A DNA stretch of 64,000 nt from NCBI RefSeq assembly GCF_964204645.1, contig NC_134028.1:4748501-4812500 (forward strand). The letters are read 5' to 3'. The DNA is from Tubulanus polymorphus (Eukaryota; Nemertea; Palaeonemertea; Tubulaniformes; Tubulanidae). How positions within the stretch are numbered: the first letter of the stretch is position 1; the number at the start of each line of letters is the position of its first letter. The translations under genes were made by a program, and so were the position numbers. This document shows positions 11,132 through 24,000 of the stretch, piece after piece. A model generated the notes under the pieces. That model saw only the letters and a list, made by a program, of their open reading frames with translations, was not told the DNA's origin and ran no database searches.

Positions 11132-13562
11132 TTAGTTTTTATATCCTCTGCTGGCACGTCGACCACGAGCGCGTTCGAATTTACGTCCCTTACTTCGAAC
11201 GAGAGGTTTCGAGTGACTATGAGGAACACCAGGAGCTCGGCCGAAATGTTTGTACGCCTCACGAGCTTTCCTCGGTCCTGCAAAAATAATCAAATCAAAT
11301 ATTAATCTATGTTCAATCGAAATCCAAAAACTGAAAAGAATTTACCAAGAGAGTTAGGATCAATTTAGTCTCACAATTGGAACCTTGAAAACAGGGCTTA
11401 TTTGGACAATAAATTCAATGGGCGAATTACTGGGTAATGCAGTAGACTGATCACAATTCAAACCCTGAAACCTAGTAGCTGAATTGGTTAGCTTCGTTTT
11501 ACTCAAAATTTGCGTTGAAACAATTTTTGACCCTAGTTCTCAACGTTACACCATCTGACTAGAGTAACCTCTACAACTGTACATTCCAACATTCAGCAGA
11601 TATCACTCTACGGTCAAAAGATCTGACTTGAGAGCAGAGTCTATTGCATCTTCTCACTCAGATATCTTTCTCAAATATAAAGACCAGACTTCAGAGGTGT
11701 CAACCGTATCATCCAACTCTGATATCACTCTCAAGTCAAAAGATCAGACTTGAGCAGAGTTTACTGTATCATCCTACTCGGATATCACTCTCAAGTCAAA
11801 AGATCTGACTTGAGAAGAGTTTAGTGTACCATCCAACTCGGATATCATCCTCAAGTCATAAGATCTGAATTGAAAGCAGAGTATATTGCATCCTTCAACT
11901 GATTCAGATATATCTCTCAAATCTTAAGCTCAGACTTGACTCAGATAACACTCTCAAGTCAAAAGATCTGATTTGTCAATTTACTGTACCATCCAACTCA
12001 CATTAATCTCAAATTCAAAGAGAGACTTGAGCGGAGTCTACTGTACCATCCAACTCGAGATATATCACTCAAATTCGAAGACCAGACTTGAGCAGAGTCT
12101 ACAGATATATCACTCTCAAGTCATAAGATCTGAGTTGAGAGCAGAATTGCATCTTCCAACTGACTCGGATATATCTATCAAATCTAAAGATCAGACTTGA
12201 GAGGTGTCTTTGTGTATTGTCCAACTCAGATATCACTCTCAAGTCAAAAGATCTGATTTGTCAATTTACTGTACCATCCAACCATCAAAGATCAGACTTG
12301 AGTAGAGTCAGAATCATCTAACTCAGATATCATTCAACTTGAGCGGAGCCTTATTTTTCATCCAACTCAGATATTACTCTTAAATGAAAAGATTTAACTT
12401 GATCGGAGCCTACAATAGAACTTAATCATTTTGACATAAAATAGAAAGAATTTTTTGTGAGTTTTATACCTTGCATGAGGACAGTATTCTTTCCCTTCGG
12501 AGAACGAAGCGCTAACTGATCGAATGTGATAATTTCACCGCCGTTTTCTAGAATTCGAGCACGAGCTCCTTCAGTTATACGCAGAGCGCAAACCTGAAAA
12601 ATATAGAAACAATTATCAATAACAGAATGACTGACTCGCTGTAGCTATCATTCATAGAACCCTGCCCGCTCCGCCATCTATGAATAAAGAAGTGAACTAA
12701 CCTTCAGTTTTGGAACTTTCATCAGTCTGACATCATCAGTTACAGTTCCGACGATGACTGCTATTTTATCAGCACGTCCGGGTTTCTTCATCATTCGAAC
12801 CTAGCAATTAAAACATAATCATTCATTCACTGCTGATCAGGAGCAACACGACAGACCACTATTGACCCCCCTTTCTCCCTATACGGGTCCTCCTTATTAC
12901 CGAGATGACGTAAAATATGACTCCAGCAGGTATTTATTACTGATATAATATGATTTCAAGTGTTAAAATCGATAAGGAATAAATAAATATGTTATATTTC
13001 ATGTCATCTCAGTTGATCTTGGCAATAAGGAGGACTGCCCTATACATCTCTCGTATCCTTAAACACTCCGTAAAATTGCACTAATGTGAAGCTCATTGGA
13101 AATGTGATTTGAAGGGACAAGAGATAATGTTGATTAGTAATGAATACTTACAAGACGAGCTATTGAAAGCGGTGGTCGATTGTTCTTGCTCATAAACAGT
13201 CGTTTCAGGATGATCTTATTGAACTTGGCGTTCGTTCGTCGAGCCAAGAATCTATACAGCTGAAAACATAAACCAAACTCAGTAAATCTATAACGTTAGA
13301 AAAAGCCACAATGAATAATGTTTGAAATATCGCCTTGTATCTCAACGGCAGCGCTTACCTTGACAAGCAGTAATAGATAAACATCCTTGCTTCGGGGTTC
13401 TTTTCGGACGACCTTACGGTCTTTATTGTGACGGATGTCGACACCCTAAAATAAGCACACATTTACGATGATATATATTAAACGGTTTTTGAGATTCTAT
13501 TGATAGAGGAATGAACGGATGAAAGAAGATTTGATTAAAATGTTTATTTTATTACACACCAT
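11132..13562 (-). CDS. RPL18: 60S ribosomal protein L18 (eL18)
   Basis: Six coding exons on the minus strand: 13560-13562 (the ATG alone), 13359-13445, 13152-13259, 12702-12800, 12470-12593 and 11132-11277. They join in phase to 188 residues, the length I recall for human RPL18. An exon carrying only the initiator ATG also occurs in vertebrate RPL18. The product starts [14 protein letters not shown] and ends with the basic [17 protein letters not shown]. It is a structural component of the large cytosolic ribosomal subunit. The pyrimidine-rich sequence just upstream of the ATG (TTCTCTTCTACTTCCTCTC) suggests a 5'TOP mRNA under growth control. That fits its ribosomal role, although the transcription start is not visible. 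The last intron is inflated by a tandem repeat. The gene is head-to-head with the TMEM130-like gene. Confidence 0.96.
11583..12412. repeat. Degenerate satellite-like array in the last RPL18 intron
   Basis: About a dozen diverged copies of a unit of roughly 60-65 bases, recognisable by GATATCACTCTCAAGTCAAA, then AGATCTGACTTGAG, then GCAGAGTCTA and CCATCCAACTC. Copies vary in length, and some lack segments. The array fills most of the intron between exons 5 and 6. The open frame across 11973-12200 is a by-product of the repeat. Confidence 0.85.
12886..13040. repeat. SINE/MITE-like repeat in an RPL18 intron
   Basis: The left edge GGTCCTCCTTATTACCGAGA recurs inverted at the right edge (TTGGCAATAAGGAGGAC). 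It contains ATGACGTAAAATATGAC on the left and ATTTCATGTCATCTC on the right. The same body sequence reappears at 61120-61160 next to a tRNA-like head, indicating a dispersed family. It lies in the intron 12801-13151. Confidence 0.65.
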
Positions 13563-13884
13563 TCTGATTCCGGGTTCGAGAGAGGAAGTAGAAGAGAACT
13601 ATGGGTAATTCGGTGTGGCTATGTGACTGTTGATGGCGCCACAGTCGTGAATCTGATATCTCATCTCGTTAGTCGATTGTCTAATATCTTGCAATAGTTC
13701 ACAAGCTCGGTTATAGGTGGCAGTACGATCGAACGCGGAAATGTAATCGATGACATGTGCATGTGCGGGTAAAACATGCGTTTTTCACTTCACAGAATTC
13801 GACGAATATCCGCTATAAAGTATGAATGATACGTAACAACAACCACAAAGACTGATGGAACCAGTCTGAGTGAACCATAGAATC
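13563..13884. promoter_or_regulatory. Shared upstream region of RPL18 (-) and TMEM130-like gene (+)
   Basis: Only about 320 bases separate the two start codons, so both 5'UTRs and promoters must lie here unless upstream non-coding exons exist. A pyrimidine tract precedes the RPL18 ATG. No TATA box is evident. The bidirectional promoter is inferred from spacing alone. Confidence 0.5.
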
Positions 13885-16600
13885 ATGTATCAAATATTGT
13901 GCTGGTCTATTCTTCTGATTTGGGTGAACAGACTCGATGGAAAGGATGAAAAAAGTTTCAGAAGTTTTGATTCTCCATCATCATCATCAGCTGCAGCGCT
14001 GACAGATTTTTACAACGACGAATCTCTATCTTATAGTGAGTTGGTTCATCTGCATCACTTTCCACCAGTCATTTTGTTATCTGATATATCCTTTTTAGAC
14101 TAATTAATTCAAAATTAATGTGAGCCTACTACCATTATTGTTAATCATCAATTTTCTAATGAACTACTAACTGTTCTTTATTTATTTTAGATGAAGAGAA
14201 GAGTTACTCATTGATATTAAATAATTCCGGTCCGGCAGTTCTGGACTCGACAGTCACATTCTCTGCGCATCTTATCGGAAAACATGCACCTGTTAAACCA
14301 GGTGAACTCGAATACCGATGGTGGGATGATATTGATCTTTTGCCAAGATATACATTTGGTGATTTAACCGGGACGTATAAAAGAGTTTATGAGTCGGTTA
14401 GTACGAAAAGTGGCAATTATTCGATGCAAGTGAAAGTATTCAAAAAGAATCAGATTTTATCGAAAGCGCTGGCGGAGGGCAAGATGTATTTCATTCTTAC
14501 AGGTAGCTATTACATTATTATAAAAAACCCACAATATTGAAGATTATTAAAGAAAATGAGTTTAACTGATTTTTCCTACTCATCTTCATAGATTTGTTTG
14601 AATGAAAAATAGATGTTTTTCTAATAGATATCTGAAGATAGTCAGTATAAAGGATTTTCATTGCTTAATTTCAATAATGTGGGTCTTTCGTACGACTCGA
14701 TCTTCATGCTCTTTGTGATTGAAATTACACTCCGATTGCCTGAAAATCATTCTTCCCAAAATTCTTCCCAAAACATCAGGGGCCGGTTGCTCAAAAGTTG
14801 GTTAGAGTTAACCAGTGGATAGTTGATATGGTGACAATTGAAATTTCATTGTTACTATGGTATTTAACAACTTGTTATCATTAACCAACCTTTGAGCAAC
14901 TGGCCCCAGTATGACAAATTAGGTCTTTCGCCTACACGAGACTGTGACGAGTCTATGTGATTTCAATGATGAAATCTTTATAATCTTTACCATTGACATT
15001 ATTTGTGGATTATTTAATTTCATGATAGATAAGCTGAATGTGGGAATAAAGGTTACTCAGAGAACATCTACTTTACAACCAAAAGTCGATACAGTTTCAA
15101 CAGCATCACCATTCACACTGACGGCTATCATCCGAGATGATATCAGTTCACCTAAACTAACGTATCAATGGAATCTAAATGGATCGACTCCAAAAAATAC
15201 AACGTCACAAAACAATCAGATCATCTTACATTTAAAAACGGTTGGAGTTTATAATATTGAGTTATACGTTAATGCAACATTCGAGGAACTTCCAGGATTT
15301 CCCATCACTAAATTTGGATATCTAAAACAAGTCTTATATGCCAAAGGTAAAATATATGATATTTCATATTACTCTATGTTATGTTTGACAGCTTATTCAC
15401 CAGAAACCATCATTGATTATTCCCATTTTAGATCCAATTAGTAACGTAGAATTTCCTGAAAAGTCACTTTATAAAGTTGGAAATGTTTTCAAGACGAATG
15501 TGACATGTAGTTGCAGGTAAGTCAATGACCGTCCAGTAATATGACTATTTCATATTAGCGGTCAAACACAGTAATAAGGGATTTACATGATGGAACCTTT
15601 TAAGTTTGTAAACTTAACAGAATCTAATTTCTGTCGATCAGCCATCTGAATCTAATCATCTTCCCCTTATCCTTAGTCACATATTAGTCTATATAACACT
15701 AATTATTTGTATTTATTTATGTCTATTGAACTGTTTAACAACCTTATAACAATTGAACTATAATCAGCAGGTAAAGATATCGAATTAGGCGATGTTGATA
15801 ATACACTGTGTTTATATAGTGACAGATTGTATATACATGTGAAACTAATTGAACGAATTGGAAATAAGTTGTATCCATCACCGTCCGAATCCAGTCATAA
15901 TCCATAACCTCATAATTCAATCACTCACGCACATACATTCTGTCTTTACTGTAGTAATCTGAGAAATTTTGTTTGTTTTCAGTCCACCATCGTCATTATG
16001 TTGGAATTTCCGTAAGAAAGGAACTCAAAGACGTAGACCAATGATGTGTTTTTACTTGGATAAAAATTGTAATTTTCCGATTGAACAGCAGTTTAATGAG
16101 AGCGGCATTTACTTTCTACATGGTATTCTATTCAATGATATCAGTATTCGATATTTGGCTGCTTCTTTCCAAGTTTACGATCCAAAAGGTAAAATGAATG
16201 AAATGTTTCTAAAACTAAAAGGATTTGTATATTTACCAGAATACATTTGATTTAAAGCCCTAGAATTATGTAACTGTTTTTGCAGGTAATTGTAATGTCC
16301 CTCAATATATTTGTAGAGGAATTAGACGCAGCTCCGATAGTAATCCCGATTGTATTCGGTGGTCTCGGAATCGTAGCCATCATCATCGCGATCGTTTACC
16401 ATTTTCGAGTGAACAGACGTCCCGACATCGAAGTCGCCAACTTCGGTTTCCATGGTCACCGCGTTCGAGAACCGAGGTGGTACGTTAAACTGAGTAGAAA
16501 CGCGACGAGATTTCTATCGAAAAGTTTCCATCGGAGGAATAACGCCAACGTACAAGAGTGGCAGGACACTTCGAGCCAATACGGCTCCACAAAAACATGA
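13885..16600 (+). CDS. Type I membrane protein with PKD/Ig-like domains, TMEM130/PMEL/GPNMB-like
   Basis: Six in-phase exons: 13885-14035, 14191-14502, 15029-15346, 15432-15516, 15983-16188 and 16317-16600, encoding about 451 residues. The start at 13885 precedes a signal peptide (MYQILCWSILLIWVN). The ectodomain has several N-glycosylation sequons and at least one beta-sandwich repeat. The features LILNNSGPAVLDSTVTFSA, LTYQW and VGVYNIELYV are typical of PKD-like domains in PMEL, GPNMB and TMEM130. A cysteine pair (TCSCSPP...SLCWNF) follows, then one membrane helix (IVIPIVFGGLGIVAIIIAIV) and a basic cytoplasmic tail of about 65 residues. By architecture I favour TMEM130; the melanosomal function of PMEL cannot be inferred. 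Using an earlier acceptor near 16285 for the last exon would shift out of the helix frame, so 16317 was chosen. A poly(A) signal is likely at 17177-17182. Confidence 0.75.
14779..14907. mobile_element. 129-bp MITE with inverted termini
   Basis: The left end GGGGCCGGTTGCTCAAAAGT continues TGGTTA. The right end GTTGAGCAACTGG-like sequence ending GGCCCC is its near-perfect reverse complement. It lies inside the second intron of the TMEM130-like gene and has no coding capacity. The superfamily is not assigned. Confidence 0.8.
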
Positions 16601-18017
16601 TTCACTATCGATGAATAGAATTCCATTATATATATTATTGTGACCATGCAAACTATACGCAACTTTCACAGTAGTTTTAGTTACTGGTATGTGATATATT
16701 TGATATACTGCTGTGCTCATCATACCGGTAATTACTATAAAGTAAGTAAATTGATACCTTGTTTCTCCTACAGCGTCAACTTTTAAGCTCAGCAGAAAGG
16801 AGAAACGAGGTATCATTTTTTTTCGGCCTAAGATGTTTCTTATTCACTAGCGGCTGTAAATATTTCACCAGAGTTCAGAAGAGTCGGAATAAAAATTCAC
16901 CAAGTAAGGCAATGTATTCATAACTATTCCTCTCAAATTGAACTTGCGAGATTAAGGTTCCACAGGTAATATGTGATAAACGGTTTGTAATATTCGGACA
17001 ATTTTGTCTTTAATGATTTCTATCAAGCTTGTTATTTGTATCTCAAATTAATATTTAGATTGTTAAAGTTATTTTTTAAATCAATGCATGATTATATATT
17101 ATTAAATGTACATGAATACGGAATCAACTTCAATTGTTTGTTATTTGTGCTATTTTCATATCAAATCAAGATGCCAAATAAAATGCATTATCAATGCTCA
17201 AGATTTTTCTCGTGCTTAATTCGTTGACATCCACTTTTAACATGTTGAGAAACTTGCAGGTTCAGGCCAGTCCTGGATACAGATGGTAATTCTGAGTGAA
17301 CCACCAGGGGGTGTTGTGTCTAAATATATCTGATGATGCCAAGGTCCTCGGTGGACCACCAGACATAAGGTTCTAGGTAAACGGCTATGATGCTCTCGAC
17401 GTACAATAAATCCTCATGCGGTGAATAAAAATAAAGGACGAACAAATGAATTTAAATCTTTACACTCAATTTATTTTAAACATATTACATATGTACAGAG
17501 AATAGTAGCTAAGGATCCCTGAAGTGATATTTAACCGGTAGTCGTTTGAGCAAGCATTAATAATAATAATAATGATAATCATAATCCTCATTCATTAGAA
17601 ATAAAATCTAATACATTTCATTCATAATTTACAGTAAAATCAATAACAATTGCAACATATATTTCATATTAACAGTATGTGTAGCCAGTTACACAAAATT
17701 ATGATTAGTCAGTCGTGATGACCTCATTTCTCATGATTCAATGTTTAATTCCTGATTAACTTCATGAAACTGTACTATATACATGTACACCGAAAACAGG
17801 AATAATACTAATGTAGTTTTTTTTTCTGAAATCGTTCAAAGTTCAAATATTTTGCAAGTACATTTAGATCAAAGCAAGCATAATATCAGTTGGGGATGGT
17901 AGGTAGTTGTCTCATAGCCTCCAGCAGGGATGACAGGTACAGGTAGTTGTCTTATAGCCCACAGGTGTTTGTCGTCAGTCAGCGTATACTTAATGCACAT
18001 CTATGATTCTTCTAATA
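16601..18017. other. Convergent 3'UTR region of TMEM130-like and Raptor genes
   Basis: No open frame with gene character. Candidate poly(A) signals are AATAAA at 17177-17182 on the plus strand (TMEM130-like) and its complement TTTATT at 17470-17475 for Raptor on the minus strand. This gives Raptor a 3'UTR of roughly 550 bases. A perfect-looking hairpin sits at 16752-16815. Confidence 0.5.
16752..16815. repeat. 18-bp stem hairpin
   Basis: The arm TGATACCTTGTTTCTCCT (16752-16769) pairs with AGGAGAAACGAGGTATCA (16798-16815), with one G-T wobble and a 28-base loop. It lies in the presumed 3'UTR of the TMEM130-like gene. It could be an RNA structure or a tiny foldback element. Confidence 0.7.
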
Positions 18018-21000
18018 TCATCGTTTCCATTCAGAAGTTGAATAAACGGATATGAAACCATCGGTACTACCAGCAGCTAGTTTCACCTATTGATACAAAA
18101 TACATCGATATATTAGAAATTCTTTCATACTCTCAAATGCTCATAATTACTACTGCCAGTCAAAACCTACTCGATATGGATGGAATGCCATGCAGCTGAT
18201 TGGACCAATTCGTTGACCCATAAATCCATCGTGATACTTAATCGTACTCAAAGTATCACCGGATTGGTTAAACACAGTAATCAGTTGATTCAAATATCCA
18301 CTGAAAAATAACAACGATCAACGCACATGAAAATATCAGTCATCATCACATCATCTTTTAGTCATCATCACATCCGAGATGTGTAATCACTTACCAGGAT
18401 AATACATCAGCAAACTGATGAATCTCTAAAGCTGTAAGACCCTGACTAGTAGAAATCGTTTTCACTGATTCAGCAAAACGTGGATCCCAAAATCGAACAT
18501 CACCACCAACACTAAAATATCAAATAACATAAACTACCGTGTAATACTGTATTCCAATTGATTGACACTTCACCTGTCCAGACCTAGTTACCTAAATATA
18601 TCCCTGTCATACCCCAAAACCCAGTTAACCTAGCACTTAAATGTATATCACACCTTTTTATTATCACCAATCATGATTTTGGACATCTATATTATTATCC
18701 CATCTTCCCATTTTTTTTTGTTCCTCTGAAGATGAGGTTTAGAATTAATCTCGAAACTGTTAGAAAATAAACATTTTCTACAGATCTACTGTGGGTTTTT
18801 ATTTGTTTACTAGAATTATATCAGTTCACCACAGTTATTTCCCATATTGGTAAACACAGGAGTATCAAATAAAATGACTACTAACACCGAACTATGTATA
18901 TAACACATGCACACACGTACCTGGCACTAATAATTTTTCCTACGGAGCTCTTTTGTAAATGCACTTTAACGACCCAGCCGCTGTGTTCTCTTAATGTCAT
19001 TACGCGACATTCAGCTGATGAGAGACGTCTATCGTACAATCTGACGGATCCATCTCCGCAGCCAGCAATCATCAGAGACTGACCGAATGAATCACAAGTT
19101 AAACTAGTAACACAACTATCAGCACCGGTAGGAATATCCTAAATATTAGAAACAATTCAATACATTAGTCACCGAATCTACAGTTCATGAACTCGAATCT
19201 GGGTAGGAGGTTCTTCTTTCTGGCTTCTCTGACTTTGAGGGGAGCCTGCTAATAATGCCCAGTGGCGCTCAGTACTCAGTAGGTTGAGGGGAACCTGCTA
19301 AATATGCCCTGAATGGCGCCTAGTGTGTTGAGATCCATATTAATATGAGCATTTATTTCATATAAAGATTCCTCGTTCACTTTGTGAATTCTCACCTGAA
19401 CTTTCAACTCTTTCTGTACGTCCCATACACGTATGTGACGTACGTCGCCGGAAGCGAGCAGAATTCCACTTTGTTGTTCCCAATTCAAAACTAAACCGGA
19501 ACCACGATTTGAAGGTAGCATATCCGACAACGCCTGCCAAGCGGTGACCAGTTTCTGACCCGATCCAAACATTGAACAATAATCTCTCCATATTCTAACA
19601 CTGCCATCATCTGAAATAATACAACTTCAACCGTACCATCTTCCAGATCATTCAACCATGGTTGAATTTTTTTCAGGAACATTTCATTGAAATACAAATG
19701 AAAACGTTCAAATAATATCAGTAATCAATGGTAAGACCGTCAGTAACATCTTTCATATTTCTGTACGCATCATATCAGCATTTGTCTGGATAAAAAGTAA
19801 CAAAATACTGATATTCAGGAAAAGTTGGCAACTCTGTTCAACTGTCACTTATTTCTTTATTTGGATGCAGAGGTTTTGTCATTTTGTTCATTACGAAGGA
19901 ACTCTTAAGACACTTACCAGACCCGACCAGTAGAAGACTCTTATCATGAGCGTTAATGAAGTCCATAGCGGTTATACGACTATTCTTCGGATTATGGTTG
20001 ACTAGATAATCTACTCTGGTTCCTTGTTCCCATTCCCACATACTACAATCAACACACAGTCAATCATTGAAAGTTGATATCAGTGATAAAAGTGGTTTAA
20101 ATATGTCTCAGTGTCCTTACAGATCAGGGAATCCAAAATTCCCTGATATTTTACATCCTCTTTCCCTAATCCTTAACCAAAAATTCTGTGATTAGATTAT
20201 AAAATATCCTCAGCAATAGATCTGTTTCAGATCAAGAGGTTCCTTGATCACCAACAAGTACCACAAGACAACAAAAATACAAATTCCCCGATTCGTAAGG
20301 AACCTGTTGTCTGATGGTATGAAATAAATACCTGACTCCCTCTTTATCAGCGACTGCCATGTACGTCTCATACGGGTGAAATTTAATCACAGTTGGAGTG
20401 AACTGGTTCCGATTAATAAATATCTGATCGTCCAAACGATTAAATCCTGCAGCCATAATTTAAATGCAACAGTTTTATTTTTGATAGTATGCTCTGCTTA
20501 AATTTGTTTCGTTCGTTAAGTATTTTTACGCTGTATATCATCCCTAGTTTGTATCATATCTGATTTCCTAAATCATTTCTTTATTCTGGATTGTATATAG
20601 AGCTCATAATTTTGTCATTAAAAGAGATTTCCTGAAGATGATTATTAGGATAAAGTCGAAACTATGAATAAACTACTAACTGCTCAATTAAACATTTTGG
20701 ACTCTAATTTTCTTGAGGTGTTCTTATATGATTGACGGATTCAAAGTGTCTCATGAGTGGTTAACAGTTTTAAATGATATGAAACTCGGAAGAAGCACTC
20801 ACCTGCTCTACGCTGCTCACTTTTCGCGGCAGAGCGAACCTTCGCGTTGCGTTCGTAACGCCACGATTTATTATGATGCGTTCTTGATTCTGTGTCCTGA
20901 TTATCGGGTAAACGCATCACTGATTCCGAGAAATGTTTACAGCACCACGGGAAGAATTCCGTTGACACAGTTACTTGATGTTTCGTTTGGTTCATGTGTA

Positions 21001-24000
21001 AATCTTCATCTTTTTCATCAATCTGTAAATAACAGCTTTGCATCAATAATTTGTTTAGTTTGTAACTAGTTTTATGCTGTATATCACAGAAGATTGCAGA
21101 AGATTAGATGAAACATAAGTTTTAGCTCAAGGAAACATTTCAAACTCCATTCATTCTCGGTGTGAGATTTTATATCATCTTTTTACAACTCGCATTCGGA
21201 GTGTTTCCTCAATGGTAAGCTGTTACTGATAAATTGAGGAATACTCGCGCTCACCATGCTTGGACCTTTATCGAATATCTTCCTCGATCGTGAGAACTGA
21301 GCTGAGTAAGGTGTATGCGATAGGTTTGCTGCAGCTGCCACCGGTCCTTTCAAACCTTTCCTCACATCTTCCATTCCGACTTGCATCGAGCCTCGTCTCA
21401 TATCCAGATATAACGGCCTCGACAGATCACGTGACCCCCGTCTCTCATAATTGAAATTCAATTTGTTATACGCCCTTTCAGTCTCCAACGGAAAACCATT
21501 TCCTTTCGGTGGTGTATCTCTGAAAATATCAATAAACAAATGTTCGTTCAAGATTTCTATTGGTACCCATTTGTAGTATCAGAAGATTCATGCTTACCCT
21601 ATTTGCATTGTAACTGGTTTATTTGATGGACTAGATGGAGCGGATAATGATGCCATCTCCTGACTCGACTGTAGCTGCATAGCTTTACTAGGTTTTGAAG
21701 TAGTTGCCTGTAGCAGCAAGAAACAGTTTTGAACAATTAAATCAGATGAAACCGAGAGCATTTTCTCAAAAGAGCAAAATCATGATCAGTTACTGCGTTC
21801 TTATGATTTATTACCAGAGCGCAAATATCAAACAGTGAATCAGAAGGATCAGCTATAAGGTAACTCATAGTGGAAATGATAGCAGAACCGGAACTAAGAG
21901 ATATCTTGACTGCAGATGTGATTTAACTGGCTTCTCTAATGACGTTAATAAAAATCATAATTTACCTTTAGTTTTATAGTATTCACCAGTGATTTCGCCA
22001 TTTCATGAACTCTAGGATGAGGGTCGTTAGTTAACTGTAGTAAATGTTTCCACACTGAAGTGTAAATATTACTATAACTCGCTCCTAACATTGAACTGAT
22101 TGATGAGGCAGACGCGACCCGTTTGATCGCGAGAACCGGTAGATTTTCAGCGCTTCCCGACGAACTGTCGAAACTTCCACTTCCGCTGAGGTTCGATAGA
22201 GGATTCATACCAGTACCTTACAGAAAGAGACAGAGATAGATTATGATAGACTATACCAGGAAAGATGGATCGACCAGAAAAGATGGATCGACCAGAAAAG
22301 ATGGATCGACCAGAATAGATGGATCTGTATTTTGTCTTGGAGCTAGTCAAATGTGGTCTGATATCAATATGGGCTGTATATCAGAGGTTGACTGTACAAT
22401 AGTGATATCTTATCAATGGCTGAATGAACTTATAATTAATCTAAGCCATTTTTCTTGATTAATGATTACAATACCAGTAAATCTTTTGCCAAATCATTAA
22501 GAAAGATTTTATCAACTTACTTGGACTCGCAGTCAACATGCCTTTAAGACTGGATCTTGATGAACTCTTTTTTATACCCGGTACATTCAGAGTCGACCCG
22601 ATACCAACTAGGTTTTCTGTAACATGCAGACAAGCGACATGCGGACATATTATTCAATAAGATCAGTAAATGCATTTAGTTTAGTTTTTCATGGTGACTA
22701 AGCAAAGTTTTCTGGAATTTCTATTATTGATGATCGATCTTATCGATGAAACATATTGCAGCAAGCATTTTGAGATTTTTGGAGGTTTGATTTGAAAACT
22801 GATGGCAAAAGCATAAACAAACATGAAGCCAATCACGGAACAAGAGCGAACAAAATAAATCAAGATTGCTTTTACAAACCTGGCGTTTGACTTGGATAAT
22901 TCAGTATACGCATTTCCAATAATTCTAGCAAGCAAATTATCAATAGGTATAGAATATAATAGTATAGAGCAAATAATCATAATCATGTGATCAATCCCCA
23001 AAAACCTATGTAACAAACCAGTAAAAACCACTCACACTAACACCAGCACTGTTTCAATTACCGTTCTATCAGCATATGACTAGAACATTACTGAATTTTA
23101 ACTGGGTTCAAAAAGTCAGATATCAATTTCAAAGAGTGTCTCAGCTGTACGGTATTTGAAGTAGTCTATAATATGTATATCATGTTTGTGTTGTGATGAC
23201 TTTCATGTGAATGTGCAAGGTTACACAGTTAATACCAGAGACAGAGTAAAAGGGTAAATTCAAACATCAAACCAATCAATAAATTAGATTCAAATTCAAT
23301 ATACCGGGTAGAGTATCATATAAAATATCACACTAAGAAATAAAATAGAGTCCGAGATGTTTCTTTGAGCTAGTAGTTTATTCAATGTTTCAACTTTATC
23401 CTAATAGTCATCTTAGTGTGGCATTTTATATCATAGTTACAACATGGACTCAATTCATCAATTGTTAAACTGCCCAGAGAGACTCCCTCTTACTCTACCT
23501 TTTAACCCATCTATTTATGAGAACTCAAATCAAATTCAGATTTCAAATCTCATTCTAGCCCACAGCTGTATTCAAAGTTTGATTGACTGAATATTGTAAT
23601 TTGTAAACAGCGTGGCGGGGAGCTTTTGTATTGAAATTAAAACAGTTAGAATACGGTGTAGACTGCAAACCTGTTGAAGCGTTAGATACGACATTCCACC
23701 CACCGGGGGCTACAGCTGCTACGACCGGGTTATTCTGATTCTGACGTTCCTCTTCGAGCAGTTGATACGCAACGGCGGTGAATGAATTCTCAAACTGCAT
23801 CACGAGTCCAGCCAGTGCAACGACCAATTCCTGAAAATCACAGAAACATTCATAACAAAACCTGACCTGATCTGCTAAGAATTCAATGAATTATCACGGT
23901 CAAATATGTAAGACTTAAACAGACACTGTTGGATTTTTTGCACAATCTGGCCATCTCAGCAAATTTCCCTAACTTTTAGCATTTTCATAAAATTCCCGGA

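Noticed and set aside
11973-12200. Open frame over the RPL18 intron
   Set aside because: It reads through the tandem repeat array; the repeat units explain it entirely.
11583-12412. Possible CRISPR-like array
   Set aside because: Eukaryotic intron context, no constant repeat separated by unique spacers; units are diverged along their whole length.
16280-16316. Earlier acceptor (TTTTTGCAG near 16285) for the last exon of the TMEM130-like gene
   Set aside because: It puts the downstream sequence out of the frame that encodes the membrane helix.
18894-19082. Plus-strand frame opposite a Raptor WD40 exon, and similar antisense frames opposite SPARC, ADAP and ROCO exons
   Set aside because: They are shadows of verified coding exons on the other strand.
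22147-22458. Open frames on both strands with a repeated hexapeptide
   Set aside because: Produced by the 18-bp tandem repeat inside a Raptor intron.
22681-23031. 116-residue minus-strand frame within the Raptor gene
   Set aside because: It lies in the long intron 22617-23670. The flanking exons join in phase without it (ACAG|GTTTGC donor to TTACAG|AAAACC acceptor), and human Raptor has no matching segment.
23560-23670. Continuation of the Raptor exon past 23671 to a stop
   Set aside because: The in-phase donor at 23671 gives a continuous protein with the next exon; reading on would end the protein prematurely.
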